A DNA stretch of 23,688 bases from JBDNIO01 sp041688215 (GTDB taxonomy: Bacteria; Pseudomonadota; Gammaproteobacteria; Nevskiales; Salinisphaeraceae): positions 1-23,688 of the forward strand of contig JBDNIO010000267.1 of the NCBI GenBank assembly GCA_041688215.1, in the 5' to 3' direction. Positions 1-7,593 of this stretch are shown here, piece by piece; the stretch's first letter is position 1; the number at the start of each line of letters is the position of its first letter. A program made the position numbers and the translations under genes. Below the pieces are notes generated by a model, which ran no database searches, was not told where the DNA came from, and was given only the letters and a program-made list of their open reading frames with translations.

Positions 1-12
1 ACCGATAGTTTT

Positions 13-18
13 TACAAT
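13..18 (+). promoter_or_regulatory. Possible -10 box for the tRNA-Ser gene
   Basis: The hexamer TACAAT matches the sigma-70 -10 consensus at five of six positions and lies 18 bases before the tRNA gene, a usual distance for a stable-RNA promoter. The matching -35 box would fall before the first base of the window, so it cannot be checked here. Confidence 0.4.
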
Positions 19-36
19 ACGGTAGTTTGTTCATCT

Positions 37-127
37 GGAGAGGTACCGAAGCGGTCATAACGGCACCGACTCGAAATCGGTTGGGGGCTTACGCTCCACG
101 TGGGTTCGAATCCCACCCTCTCCGCCA
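37..127 (+). tRNA. tRNA-Ser, anticodon CGA
   Basis: This is a class II tRNA of 91 bases with encoded CCA. The acceptor arms GGAGAGG and CCTCTCC pair fully, followed by discriminator G and CCA. The anticodon stem ACCGA/TCGGT encloses the loop CTCGAAA, giving anticodon CGA at 72-74, which reads the serine codon UCG. A long variable arm between the anticodon and T arms is the serine-type feature. The T arm is GTGGG-TTCGAAT-CCCAC. The last 21 bases are copied again at 280-300 (see the repeat entries). Confidence 0.97.
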
Positions 128-279
128 TTTATTTTGAAACTGACGAGAAAGGTTTGGTTAACTATGCCCATAAGATGGGAACCCACGTGCCACGTAGGTG
201 TATTGAGGCCATCCATGGCCTCAACCCTGCGGGCGCCCATCGAGGATGGGCGTGCTGATTCGTTCCGGACGAATCAGAG
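107..279 (+). repeat. tRNA-tail repeat unit 1 (173 bases, starts inside tRNA-Ser)
   Basis: Unit 1 begins with the last 21 bases of the tRNA-Ser gene (part of the T arm, acceptor strand, discriminator and CCA) and runs to base 279, where the same 21 bases start again. The first 25 bases of the two units (107-131 and 280-304) are identical, and similarity continues for about another 100 bases with scattered substitutions. The end of unit 1 carries two perfect hairpins that unit 2 lacks. The region 128-463 has no convincing protein gene. The layout is like the 178-base rtT repeats that each start with the last 19 bases of tRNA-Tyr in E. coli tyrT. Confidence 0.85.
203..277 (+). other. Three consecutive inverted repeats in repeat unit 1
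   Basis: Three perfect dyads follow each other. TTGAGGCCAT/ATGGCCTCAA (203-224) has a 2-base spacer. CGCCCATC/GATGGGCG (234-252) has a 3-base loop. CTGATTCGT/ACGAATCAG (255-277) has a 5-base loop. None is followed by a T run, so they are not typical intrinsic terminators. They could fold in the tRNA transcript and set its 3' processing or decay. Confidence 0.7.
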
Positions 280-410
280 CGAATCCCACCCTCTCCGCCA
301 TTTAATAGAATCTGACGAGGAAAGTTTGGGAACTGTGCCAATAAGTCGGGAACCCAGGTGGCACGTGGGTGTATTGAGACCATCCATGGCCTCAAGCCTG
401 TGGGCTGCCG
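280..410 (+). repeat. tRNA-tail repeat unit 2 (partial copy)
   Basis: This second copy starts with 21 bases identical to the tRNA-Ser 3' end and follows unit 1 through the motif CCATCCATGGCCTCAA (381-396). The offset there is 171 instead of 173 bases, so small indels have accumulated. Similarity fades after about base 410, and the two hairpins of unit 1 are missing, so the copy is truncated or diverged. Bases 411-463 lead into the next gene and show no further repeat. Confidence 0.8.
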
Positions 411-463
411 TCATCTTCGCCAACTCTCAAGCCTTGACGGCATAACGGAATAATCTAACTTCT

Positions 464-799
464 ATGCCAGAACCCAAACGACTTTATCGCGTCTGTTTTT
501 TTAACCAGGGCAAGGTATACGAGGTCTATGCGCGCTCGGTATCCCAGGGTGGCCTGTATGGCTTTGTGGAAATTGAAGAGCTGGTTTTTGGCGAGAAAAG
601 TAAGGTTGTGGTTGACCCCGGTGAGGAAAAACTTGCTTTGGAATTTGCCGATGTTGTTCGCACTTTTATTCCCATGCATGCGGTGATTCGCATTGATGAG
701 GTTAAAAAGCGCGGCAAGGCCACCATTACTGACTTGAAGGGCGAGAGCGGCAAGGTGACGCAGTTTCCGGTGTATACCCCGCGTAATCATGACGCGTGA
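464..799 (+). CDS. DUF1820 family protein
   Basis: A 111-residue protein of the DUF1820 family, which is widespread in gammaproteobacteria and has no assigned function. The family pattern is visible: a YRVCFFNQGKVYEVYAR start at residues 8-24, then GLYGFVEIEELVFGE, VVDPGEEKL and the conserved IPMHAVIRIDEV near residues 69-80. It has no signal peptide or membrane segment, so it is likely cytoplasmic. The ATG at 464 gives the usual family N-terminus, although no strong ribosome site precedes it. The next gene starts 36 bases downstream on the same strand, which suggests cotranscription with the hydrolase and purL. Identification is firm; the role is unknown. Confidence 0.9.
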   Translation: MPEPKRLYRVCFFNQGKVYEVYARSVSQGGLYGFVEIEELVFGEKSKVVVDPGEEKLALEFADVVRTFIPMHAVIRIDEVKKRGKATITDLKGESGKVTQFPVYTPRNHDA

Positions 800-835
800 G
801 GTGAAAGCAAACGCCGGCGTAGGTAAATCCCGCTA

Positions 836-1606
836 GTGCGTCTGGCTAGCCTGGGTAGCGGCAGCCGCGGTAATGCCACGGTGGTGGAATCCGGGCAGAC
901 GCGTGTGTTGGTTGATTGTGGCTTTTCCCTGGCGGATACCGAGCGCCGCCTCGCACGCCTTAATCTGGACGGCGCAGCGTTAACGGCAATACTGGTAACC
1001 CACGAACACAGTGATCATTTGAAAGGCGTAGCCAAATTGGCGCGTCGCTACGATATTCCTGTGTGGATGACGCCGGGCACCCATTCAGCCTGGGCCGAGA
1101 GAGACAGCGTTTCCAGGGTGGAACTGTTCACTCCGCATGAGATGTTTCTGGTGCAGGATCTGGAAATACTGCCCTATCCGGTACCGCATGATGCCCGCGA
1201 ACCCTGTCAGTTTGTAATTTCCGATGGTGCCAGGCGCCTGGGTATCTTATCCGATGCTGGCCGGGTAACTCCGCACATGCGCGACTGTATCGATGCCTGT
1301 GACGCGCTGTTGCTGGAGTGCAATCATGATCCACAGATGCTGTTGGCGGGGCCTTACCCGGCCAGCATCAAGCAGCGGGTTGGCGGCAATCTGGGGCATC
1401 TGAGTAACGAGCAGGCGGCAACGCTGCTTGCCACGCTCAATACCTCGGCGTTGCAACATATCATCGTAGCCCATTTAAGCGAGAACAATAATCGACTGAA
1501 TCTGGCGCAGGCGGCACTGGCCGATGCGCTAAACTGCGCGCCCGAATGGGTGGCTGCAGTGGATCAAAAAACAGGACTGGCATGGCGCACAATCACGACT
1601 TCGTAA
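836..1606 (+). CDS. Metallo-beta-lactamase-fold hydrolase, YycJ/WalJ-like
   Basis: A 256-residue MBL-fold enzyme. The metal-binding motif HEHSDH lies at residues 56-61, with further likely ligands His118, Asp140 (in GILSDAG), and His188 and His213 in GHLS and AHLS. The opening MRLASLGSGSRGN and the GNLGHLSN / AHLSENNN blocks are typical of the YycJ/WalJ group, thought to be nucleases or phosphodiesterases that act on nucleic acids; the substrate is not known from the sequence. The GTG start at 836 is the first possible one after an in-frame TAA at 824-826 and gives the family N-terminus. The 3' end overlaps the purL start by 25 bases, which suggests translational coupling. Confidence 0.88.
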   Translation: MRLASLGSGSRGNATVVESGQTRVLVDCGFSLADTERRLARLNLDGAALTAILVTHEHSDHLKGVAKLARRYDIPVWMTPGTHSAWAERDSVSRVELFTPHEMFLVQDLEILPYPVPHDAREPCQFVISDGARRLGILSDAGRVTPHMRDCIDACDALLLECNHDPQMLLAGPYPASIKQRVGGNLGHLSNEQAATLLATLNTSALQHIIVAHLSENNNRLNLAQAALADALNCAPEWVAAVDQKTGLAWRTITTS

Positions 1607-4600
1607 TCCGACCCGGCGCTCCGGCACTTTCTGAGTTCAGACAAGCGCGCGTAGTCGAGTCGTTGCGTGGATTGGGCCTGGTGGTATCGGCAGTCGACGC
1701 CCGGTATTTCCACCTTGCCTTATTCCGGCAAAATGCAGATGCGCAACAGCAGCAACGTCTGGACAGCTTGCTTGAAACGCCGGATCTGCCTTTTCCGGAT
1801 AGCCTTGCATTTGTCGTGGTGCCGCGTTTGGGCACGGTTTCGCCGTGGTCCAGCAAGGCCGAAGATATCGCGCGCTCCTGTGGGCTTACGGATTTGATTC
1901 GTCTTGAGCGCGGCGTAGCCTTCAGCTTCCCGAACACGACTCTGGACGCCACGCAGCGGCGGTCGGCGGCTAGCCTCCTGCACGACCCGATGACCGAAAG
2001 CCTGCTCGATGCGCCTGCCGACACGGCGCGTGTATTCAGCACCCAGGCTGCCCGTCCGTTGCGGCGTGTGGCTTTGTTGCAGCGAGGCGTGGGCGCATTA
2101 GCCGAGGCCAACCGCGACTGGGGCCTGGCGCTGTCTGATTCTGAAATAGATTATCTGGCAGAAAATTACCGCAAGCTCGGGCGCGACCCCAGCGACGCAG
2201 AGCTGATGATGTTTGCCCAGATAAACTCCGAGCATTGCCGGCATAAAATATTCAATGCAGACTGGGTTATAGACGGCGAACCAGAGGTGTACAGCCTGTT
2301 CGACATGATCCGCGCCAGCCACGCCGCAACGCCCGATGGCGTGCTTTCCGCTTATAAAGACAACGCGGCCGTGATTGATGGCCCGCAGGCGGAGCGTTTC
2401 TTCGTGCAGCCGGACCGCAGTTACCGCAGCGTGCGCGAATCCGTGCCGATCCTGATGAAGGTCGAAACCCATAATCACCCCACCGCCATTGCGCCGCTTC
2501 CGGGCGCGGCGACCGGCGCGGGCGGAGAAATTCGCGACGAAGCCGCTACCGGTCGAGGCGGTCGCCCCAAGGCCGGGCTGTGCGGGTTTGCGGTTTCCAA
2601 CCTGCATATTCCCGATTTTATCCAACCCTGGGAAATAGAGTACGGGCGCCCCGAACGCATCGCCACGCCGCTGCAAATCATGCTCGAAGGGCCGATCGGC
2701 GCGGCTGGCTATAACAACGAATTTGGTCGTCCGAATCTGGCGGGCTATTTCCGCAGCTATGAACAGGCATCCGCCGCTAACGGTTTGCGCGGCTATCACA
2801 AACCCATCATGATCGCCGGCGGCATGGGCAACGTGCGGCCCATGCACGTCGAAAAGCAGGCGGTGCAGGAAAATGCCTGCCTGGTCGTGCTCGGCGGCCC
2901 GGCGATGCTGATTGGTCTGGGCGGCGGCGCGGCCTCGTCCATGGCCAGCGGCGAGAGCAGTGAAGCCCTGGACTTTGCCTCCGTACAACGCGCCAATCCG
3001 GAGCTCGAACGCCGCTGTCAGGAAGTCATCGACGCCTGCTGGGCGCTGGGCGACGAAAACCCGATTGCTTCCGCGCATGATGTGGGGGCGGGCGGGCTGT
3101 CCAACGCACTCCCTGAAATTATTGACGCCGACGGCCGCGGCGGCCAGATTCGCATGCGTGATATCCAGAGCGCCGACGCCAGCCTGTCGCCTATGGAAAT
3201 CTGGTGCAACGAATCGCAAGAACGCTATGTGCTGGCGATCAACCCCGACCAGATTCAGACGTTTGAAGCTTTTTGTGCGCGCGAACGCTGCCCTTATGCA
3301 GTGGTAGGCCACGCCACGCTTGAGCCATTGCTGAGCATCGTCGACGGGGACGGCGACAGCGAAGCCCCGGTAAACATGCCCATGCCGGTGTTACTAGGCA
3401 AAACACCGAAGACGAAAAGACAGGGGGTCAGCACGAAACTCGATTTCCCATCGCTGGTATTTGACGGCATTAGCTTTGAAGAGGCCGCTACACGCGTCCT
3501 TCGGCTGCCTTCGGTCGCGAGTAAATCGTTCCTTATTACCATCGGCGATCGCAGCGTCGGTGGCCAGGTCGCACGCGACCAGATGGTTGGCCCCTGGCAG
3601 GTTCCGGTTGCGGACGTGGCCGTAACCACCACCGGCTTTACCAGTACCACCGGCGAAGCCATGGCCATGGGCGAGCGCACGCCGTTGGCTTTACTCGATG
3701 CGCCGGCCTCCGGGCGCATGGCGGTGGCCGAGGCCATTACCAACATTGCCGCCGCACGTATCGAAAATCTGAGCGACGTGCGTTTATCGGCCAACTGGAT
3801 GGCCGCCTGCGGCGACGCGGCCGAAGACGCGCGCCTTTTTACCACCGTAAAAGCCGTAGGCGCCGAACTCTGCCCGGCCTTGGGGCTAGCCATACCCGTG
3901 GGCAAAGACTCCTTGTCTATGCAAACAATGTGGGATGAAAACGGCGTAAGCAAGCGCATGACAGCACCACTGTCGCTTATCGTTTCTGCGTTTGCGCCGG
4001 TTACGGATGCGGCGGCCACGCTTACCCCGCAACTGCAACGGAATGCCGGTGAAACCGTGCTGGTGCTGATAGATCTAGGCGAGGGCAGGCAACGCTTGGG
4101 CGGATCCGCGCTAACGCAAGTGACTAATCAAATCGGCGGCCAGGCCCCGGATCTGGAAAATCCCGAGCGGCTGAAATCATTTTTTAACCTGATACAACGG
4201 CTGGCACGCGAGCAGCGTCTGCTTGCCTATCACGACCGCAGCGACGGCGGCTTGTTTGCCAGCCTGTGTGAAATGGCATTCGCCGGCCACGCCGGTCTGG
4301 ATATCGACGTGACCGCCCTGGGTGACGACCCGTTGGCGATATTTTTCAACGAGGAGCTGGGCGGGGTAATACAACTCAAGGCTTCGGAGCAGGCAGCCAC
4401 GCTTGCCGAATTAAAGGTCGAAGGTTTGGCGGGGTATCCACTCGGCAGCGTAAATGACTCGCAAATCCTGAAATTCAGACACCGCGGCGAATCCCTGTTG
4501 CGCCAGACCCGTGCCAGTTTGCATATGACCTGGGCCGAAACAAGTTATCGCCTGGCGGCCTTGCGGGATGAACCAACCTGCGCGCAACAGGAATTCGAGA

Positions 4601-5463
4601 GTCTGAAAGACGATAACGACCCCGGCCTGCCCGCCGCGCCGAGTTTCGATATCAGCGAAGACCCGGCCGCGCCGTTTTTGAACCTGTCGCGGCCGAAAGT
4701 AGCCATCCTGCGCGAGCAGGGCGTAAATGGACACCTCGAGATGGCCTGGGCATTTACCCACGCCGGATTCGACGCCGTGGACGTGCATATGAGCGAGTTA
4801 CTCTCAGGAGACGTCTCGCTCGCCGCGTTTCAGGGACTGGCTGCCTGCGGCGGATTCTCTTACGGCGACGTACTGGGCGCGGGCCAGGGCTGGGCGAAAT
4901 CCATTCTGTTGCACGACCAAACCCGGGCACAATTTGCACAATTTCTGGCGCGCGAGGATCGCTTCGCGCTCGGCGTGTGCAACGGTTGCCAGATGTTTTC
5001 CGCACTCAGGGAGATCATTCCCGGCAGCGAGCATTGGCCGCGGTTTGTACGCAACACGTCCGAGCAGTTTGAAGCACGTCTGGTAGCGGTGGACATTCCT
5101 GAAAGTCCCTCATTATTTCTACAGGACATGGCCGGTTCCCGGCTGCCGATCGTGGTCGCGCACGGCGAGGGTCGGGCGGAGTTTAACCAGGCTGACGTCC
5201 AGAGCCGGCTTGCTGAAAGCGGCCAGATCGCCATGCGCTACATAGACAACTATGCACGCCCGGCGCAGGCCTACCCGTTTAATCCCAATGGTTCGCCGGA
5301 CGCAATTACGGCTGTGTGTAATGACGACGGCCGCGTGCTGGCGATGATGCCGCATCCCGAACGGGTGGTGCGCAACGTGACGCTTTCCTGGCAGCCGTCG
5401 CACTGGGGCGAACGTAGTCCGTGGGCGCGATTATTCAGCAATGCCAGGGTCTGGGTGGGTTAA
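1582..5463 (+). CDS. purL: Phosphoribosylformylglycinamidine synthase
   Basis: Large single-chain FGAM synthase of 1293 residues from this start (E. coli PurL has 1295). It converts FGAR, glutamine and ATP to FGAM in de novo purine synthesis. Visible parts are a PurS-like N-terminal domain, SEHCRHK at 216-222, KVETHNHPTA around 293-302, glycine-rich GAATGAGGEIRDE, a second AIRS-type half (KTFLITIGDRSVGG-like block), and a C-terminal glutaminase domain with nucleophile Cys1133 in GVCNGCQM and His1258/Glu1260 in MPHPER. The ATG at 1582 has AGGA a few bases upstream and gives a normal length; an upstream GTG/ATG at 1546 would add 12 residues that do not look like the family. The gene overlaps atl tail to tail by 33 bases. 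Confidence 0.98.
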   Translation: MAHNHDFVIRPGAPALSEFRQARVVESLRGLGLVVSAVDARYFHLALFRQNADAQQQQRLDSLLETPDLPFPDSLAFVVVPRLGTVSPWSSKAEDIARSCGLTDLIRLERGVAFSFPNTTLDATQRRSAASLLHDPMTESLLDAPADTARVFSTQAARPLRRVALLQRGVGALAEANRDWGLALSDSEIDYLAENYRKLGRDPSDAELMMFAQINSEHCRHKIFNADWVIDGEPEVYSLFDMIRASHAATPDGVLSAYKDNAAVIDGPQAERFFVQPDRSYRSVRESVPILMKVETHNHPTAIAPLPGAATGAGGEIRDEAATGRGGRPKAGLCGFAVSNLHIPDFIQPWEIEYGRPERIATPLQIMLEGPIGAAGYNNEFGRPNLAGYFRSYEQASAANGLRGYHKPIMIAGGMGNVRPMHVEKQAVQENACLVVLGGPAMLIGLGGGAASSMASGESSEALDFASVQRANPELERRCQEVIDACWALGDENPIASAHDVGAGGLSNALPEIIDADGRGGQIRMRDIQSADASLSPMEIWCNESQERYVLAINPDQIQTFEAFCARERCPYAVVGHATLEPLLSIVDGDGDSEAPVNMPMPVLLGKTPKTKRQGVSTKLDFPSLVFDGISFEEAATRVLRLPSVASKSFLITIGDRSVGGQVARDQMVGPWQVPVADVAVTTTGFTSTTGEAMAMGERTPLALLDAPASGRMAVAEAITNIAAARIENLSDVRLSANWMAACGDAAEDARLFTTVKAVGAELCPALGLAIPVGKDSLSMQTMWDENGVSKRMTAPLSLIVSAFAPVTDAAATLTPQLQRNAGETVLVLIDLGEGRQRLGGSALTQVTNQIGGQAPDLENPERLKSFFNLIQRLAREQRLLAYHDRSDGGLFASLCEMAFAGHAGLDIDVTALGDDPLAIFFNEELGGVIQLKASEQAATLAELKVEGLAGYPLGSVNDSQILKFRHRGESLLRQTRASLHMTWAETSYRLAALRDEPTCAQQEFESLKDDNDPGLPAAPSFDISEDPAAPFLNLSRPKVAILREQGVNGHLEMAWAFTHAGFDAVDVHMSELLSGDVSLAAFQGLAACGGFSYGDVLGAGQGWAKSILLHDQTRAQFAQFLAREDRFALGVCNGCQMFSALREIIPGSEHWPRFVRNTSEQFEARLVAVDIPESPSLFLQDMAGSRLPIVVAHGEGRAEFNQADVQSRLAESGQIAMRYIDNYARPAQAYPFNPNGSPDAITAVCNDDGRVLAMMPHPERVVRNVTLSWQPSHWGERSPWARLFSNARVWVG

Positions 5464-5778
5464 CAGCCTCTGGTCAGGACACCACTGGTAGCGGCTCAGG
5501 TCTGTCTTGCCACCGAGAAAAACCACGCCCTCGTCCGCAAGCCGGCGGCGCTGGGTTATGGCTGCGGTGGAGTCTACGGGCAGGGATATACAGCCTTTCG
5601 TGTTGACTACGCGGTGCCAGGGCAGATTTCGGGGGCAGCCGTGCAAGGCATAGCCGACTAATCGGGCGTGTTTGGGGTAGCCGGCGATAACTGCGATCTG
5701 GCCGTAGGTTGCGACCTGGCCTCGGGGAATCTGCCTGACAGCGGCATATATGCGCTTGTGACTTTCGCTGTTCGCCAC
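5431..5778 (-). CDS. atl: Alkyltransferase-like protein (ATL), MGMT family
   Basis: A 115-residue protein with the DNA-binding domain of O6-alkylguanine-DNA alkyltransferases. The normal active site PCHRV is PWHRV here (LPWHRVVN), so the acceptor cysteine is replaced by tryptophan. This is the hallmark of ATL proteins, which bind O6-alkylguanine without repairing it and hand the site to nucleotide excision repair. The ATYGQIA segment (tyrosine that turns the base) and RLVGYAL (arginine finger helix) are present. The start is GTG at 5778, 18 bases after the mlaB stop and in the same frame. The gene is probably the last of the minus-strand operon; its end lies inside the purL coding region. Confidence 0.9.
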   Translation of the reverse strand: MANSESHKRIYAAVRQIPRGQVATYGQIAVIAGYPKHARLVGYALHGCPRNLPWHRVVNTKGCISLPVDSTAAITQRRRLADEGVVFLGGKTDLSRYQWCPDQRLLTHPDPGIAE

Positions 5779-5796
5779 AAATGCCGGCTCTGTTCT

Positions 5797-6096
5797 TCAG
5801 GACAGCGGCAGCACGTTATCGAGCGCACAGAAGTCGATGATGTCGCGCATTTGCCGGGGCGCGTTGACGTAACGGATTGAGGTGTTGTCGCTTTGCGCCT
5901 GGCGCCACCAATCCAGCAGCAGGGCGACACCGGCGCTGTCGGCGCGCGCAACGTCGCTCAGGTCCACCGTGATGGAGTCAGCCTGCGCAAACCAGCCAGA
6001 CGTATCACGCAACAAGCCGGGTATGCTATGCGCACCCAGCTCGCCGCTTATCCTGATGTGATCAGGTGAAATCCTTTCCACCTGTGCGCTCTTCAT
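5797..6096 (-). CDS. mlaB: STAS-domain protein, MlaB-like
   Basis: A 99-residue cytoplasmic STAS domain. The block TVDLSDVARADSAGVALLLDW holds the typical D-S-A-G turn (residues 53-56), which corresponds to the regulatory Thr/Ser site in MlaB and anti-anti-sigma factors. Its place 7 bases after mlaC is the usual mlaC-mlaB order, so it should be the STAS subunit that stabilises the MlaF ATPase in the inner-membrane phospholipid transporter. AGGA sits almost against the ATG, so the ribosome site is poorly spaced; coupling to mlaC translation may help. The partners MlaF, MlaE and MlaD are not in the window. Confidence 0.85.
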   Translation of the reverse strand: MKSAQVERISPDHIRISGELGAHSIPGLLRDTSGWFAQADSITVDLSDVARADSAGVALLLDWWRQAQSDNTSIRYVNAPRQMRDIIDFCALDNVLPLS

Positions 6097-6103
6097 TCCT
6101 GAA

Positions 6104-6793
6104 CTAGGAATTAGTGGGCGCTTGATTCACGTTATAACGCTTTTCCATGCGCTCGATTAGCTGCTCGAGTCCGCCTTGCTTGATTTGCTGGCTGAACTGC
6201 GCACGGTAGTTGGTTACGAATGACAAGCTGCCGACGCTGCCGTTATAAACCTTCCACTGGTTGTTCACCTTGTGCAAATCAAGGTTGACCGGGATCTTGT
6301 CGCCTTGTTCGGTTATTGCCAGCACCTTGAAGGTGACGTCATCAGCGCCTTCCGGGGCACGCAGCGGCAGGAACTCGAACTGGTCTTCACTAAAGCCGAT
6401 AAGCGCGTTGCCATAGGTTTCTACTAACATCACTTTGAACGCGCTGATAAAGCGCTTTTTCTGCTCGGGCGTGGCGTCGCGCCAGGCACGGCCGACTACA
6501 AGCTGGGAGGTGTAATCGATGTCGATGAGCGGAATCAGCACGCGATCGACCAGGTCATACAAACCCTCCGGATCACGCAGGAATTTTTCACGATTGCCTT
6601 CCAGGCCTTTCAGCAATTCCTGAACGGCGTCTTTGGCTACCTTTTCCGGCGGGATGGTTTCGCTCTGGCCTGCGCTGGCCTTGGAATCGTTTTGGGCATC
6701 GTCCTGGGCAATAGCCAGCGACGGTACGCTAATAAAACTCGCCAACACCGCGCCAGTTACGGCACTCAAGAGGCTGCGATTCAGAATTGTCAT
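6104..6793 (-). CDS. mlaC: Periplasmic phospholipid-binding protein MlaC
   Basis: A 229-residue protein of the MlaC/Ttg2D family, which carries phospholipids between the outer-membrane MlaA complex and the inner-membrane MlaFEDB transporter. A signal peptide is clear (basic start, hydrophobic stretch, cleavage after SLAIA near residue 29). Mature blocks typical of the family are present: LLKGLEGNREKFLRDPEGLYDLVDRVLIP, DYTSQLVVGRAWRDATPEQ and WKVYNGSVGSLSFVTNYR (interrupted here by family variation). ATG at 6793 has AGGAG six bases upstream; the TTG just before it is less likely. The 107-base gap to lipB leaves room for its own promoter, but no strong one was seen. Confidence 0.93.
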   Translation of the reverse strand: MTILNRSLLSAVTGAVLASFISVPSLAIAQDDAQNDSKASAGQSETIPPEKVAKDAVQELLKGLEGNREKFLRDPEGLYDLVDRVLIPLIDIDYTSQLVVGRAWRDATPEQKKRFISAFKVMLVETYGNALIGFSEDQFEFLPLRAPEGADDVTFKVLAITEQGDKIPVNLDLHKVNNQWKVYNGSVGSLSFVTNYRAQFSQQIKQGGLEQLIERMEKRYNVNQAPTNS

Positions 6794-6903
6794 CAATATC
6801 TCCTTGGTTTTACGCTATTTGTACGGGATGCAGGGTGCCGTATTACGGCTGAACGCTGGCTGAATTATTCTCGTCAAAATTACTTTCGCATGCGTGGATT
6901 GCA

Positions 6904-7593
6904 TTAGCTTTGACTTTGCAATGGCCGGCCGGTTCGCCGGGCAATTGCCTGCAGGCCAAGCGTGGTGGTTACGCTATCCAGGAGTTTATCCGAAACCTCG
7001 CCCAGATTAACGTTCTGGGTAAAATCCGCAATCTGGGTCATGGCCAAGCCCTGAAAGCCGCAAGGGTTAATCCGGCTAAAGGGCTCCAGATCCATGTCCA
7101 CATTCAGTGCCAGGCCGTGATAACAAAAGCCGTGACGGATGCGCAGTCCGATGGAGCCGATCTTGGCATCGCCGACGTATACGCCCGGCGCATCGCGGCG
7201 GGCGCTTGCCTCGATTCCATAACCCGTCAGCGCCGCGATCATGCCGTCTTCCAGCGCCGTGACCAGGGAACGCACACCAAGCCCCAGGCGGTTAATGTCT
7301 ACCAGCACATACAGCATGACCTGGCCGGGGCCGTGGTAGGTGATCTGCCCGCCGCGGTCGGATTGCACCACGGGAATGTCTCCGGGTAGCAATAGATGTT
7401 CAGCGCGGCCGTTACTGCCCTGGGTGAATACCGGTTCGTGCTGCAACAGCCAGAATTCATCAGCTTTTGGAGAGTTTCTGCGTGCTTCGGTGAAGTCCCG
7501 CATGGCGTGCCAGACCGGCGTGTAAGGGCGAACGCCAAGCTGGCGGTGCAGGGGCGTGGGCAGATCCGGTTTGAGGCTGGCGGCCATGTTCAT
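6904..7593 (-). CDS. lipB: Octanoyl-[acyl-carrier-protein]:protein N-octanoyltransferase
   Basis: LipB moves octanoyl groups from acyl carrier protein to lipoyl domains of 2-oxoacid dehydrogenases and glycine cleavage H protein. The 229-residue protein has RGGQITYHGPGQ at 80-91, the lysine of AKIGSIGLR (Lys144) and the acyl-accepting Cys178 in NPCGFQG. The ATG overlaps the ybeD stop as ATGA, so translation is probably coupled. A second ATG two codons later is possible. The usual neighbour lipA is absent; mlaC follows instead. Confidence 0.96.
   Translation of the reverse strand: MNMAASLKPDLPTPLHRQLGVRPYTPVWHAMRDFTEARRNSPKADEFWLLQHEPVFTQGSNGRAEHLLLPGDIPVVQSDRGGQITYHGPGQVMLYVLVDINRLGLGVRSLVTALEDGMIAALTGYGIEASARRDAPGVYVGDAKIGSIGLRIRHGFCYHGLALNVDMDLEPFSRINPCGFQGLAMTQIADFTQNVNLGEVSDKLLDSVTTTLGLQAIARRTGRPLQSQS

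Noticed and set aside
107..304. tRNA 3' end duplication as attL/attR of an integrated element
   Set aside because: Only about 150 bases separate the two copies, no integrase is present, and the similarity continues far past the tRNA part, so tandem duplication explains it better.
55..445. Short ORFs on both strands across tRNA-Ser and the repeats
   Set aside because: They read through the tRNA gene and repeat units; the minus-strand peptide with THVERKPPTDFESVPL is the known false protein made by translating the antisense of a tRNA-Ser gene.
434..461. Promoter TTGACG / TAACTT before the DUF1820 gene
   Set aside because: The -10 match is poor and would place the start of transcription inside the coding region.
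2098..3312. 404-residue ORF antisense to purL
   Set aside because: It lies fully inside purL, has no recognisable motifs, and is a product of GC-rich codon bias.
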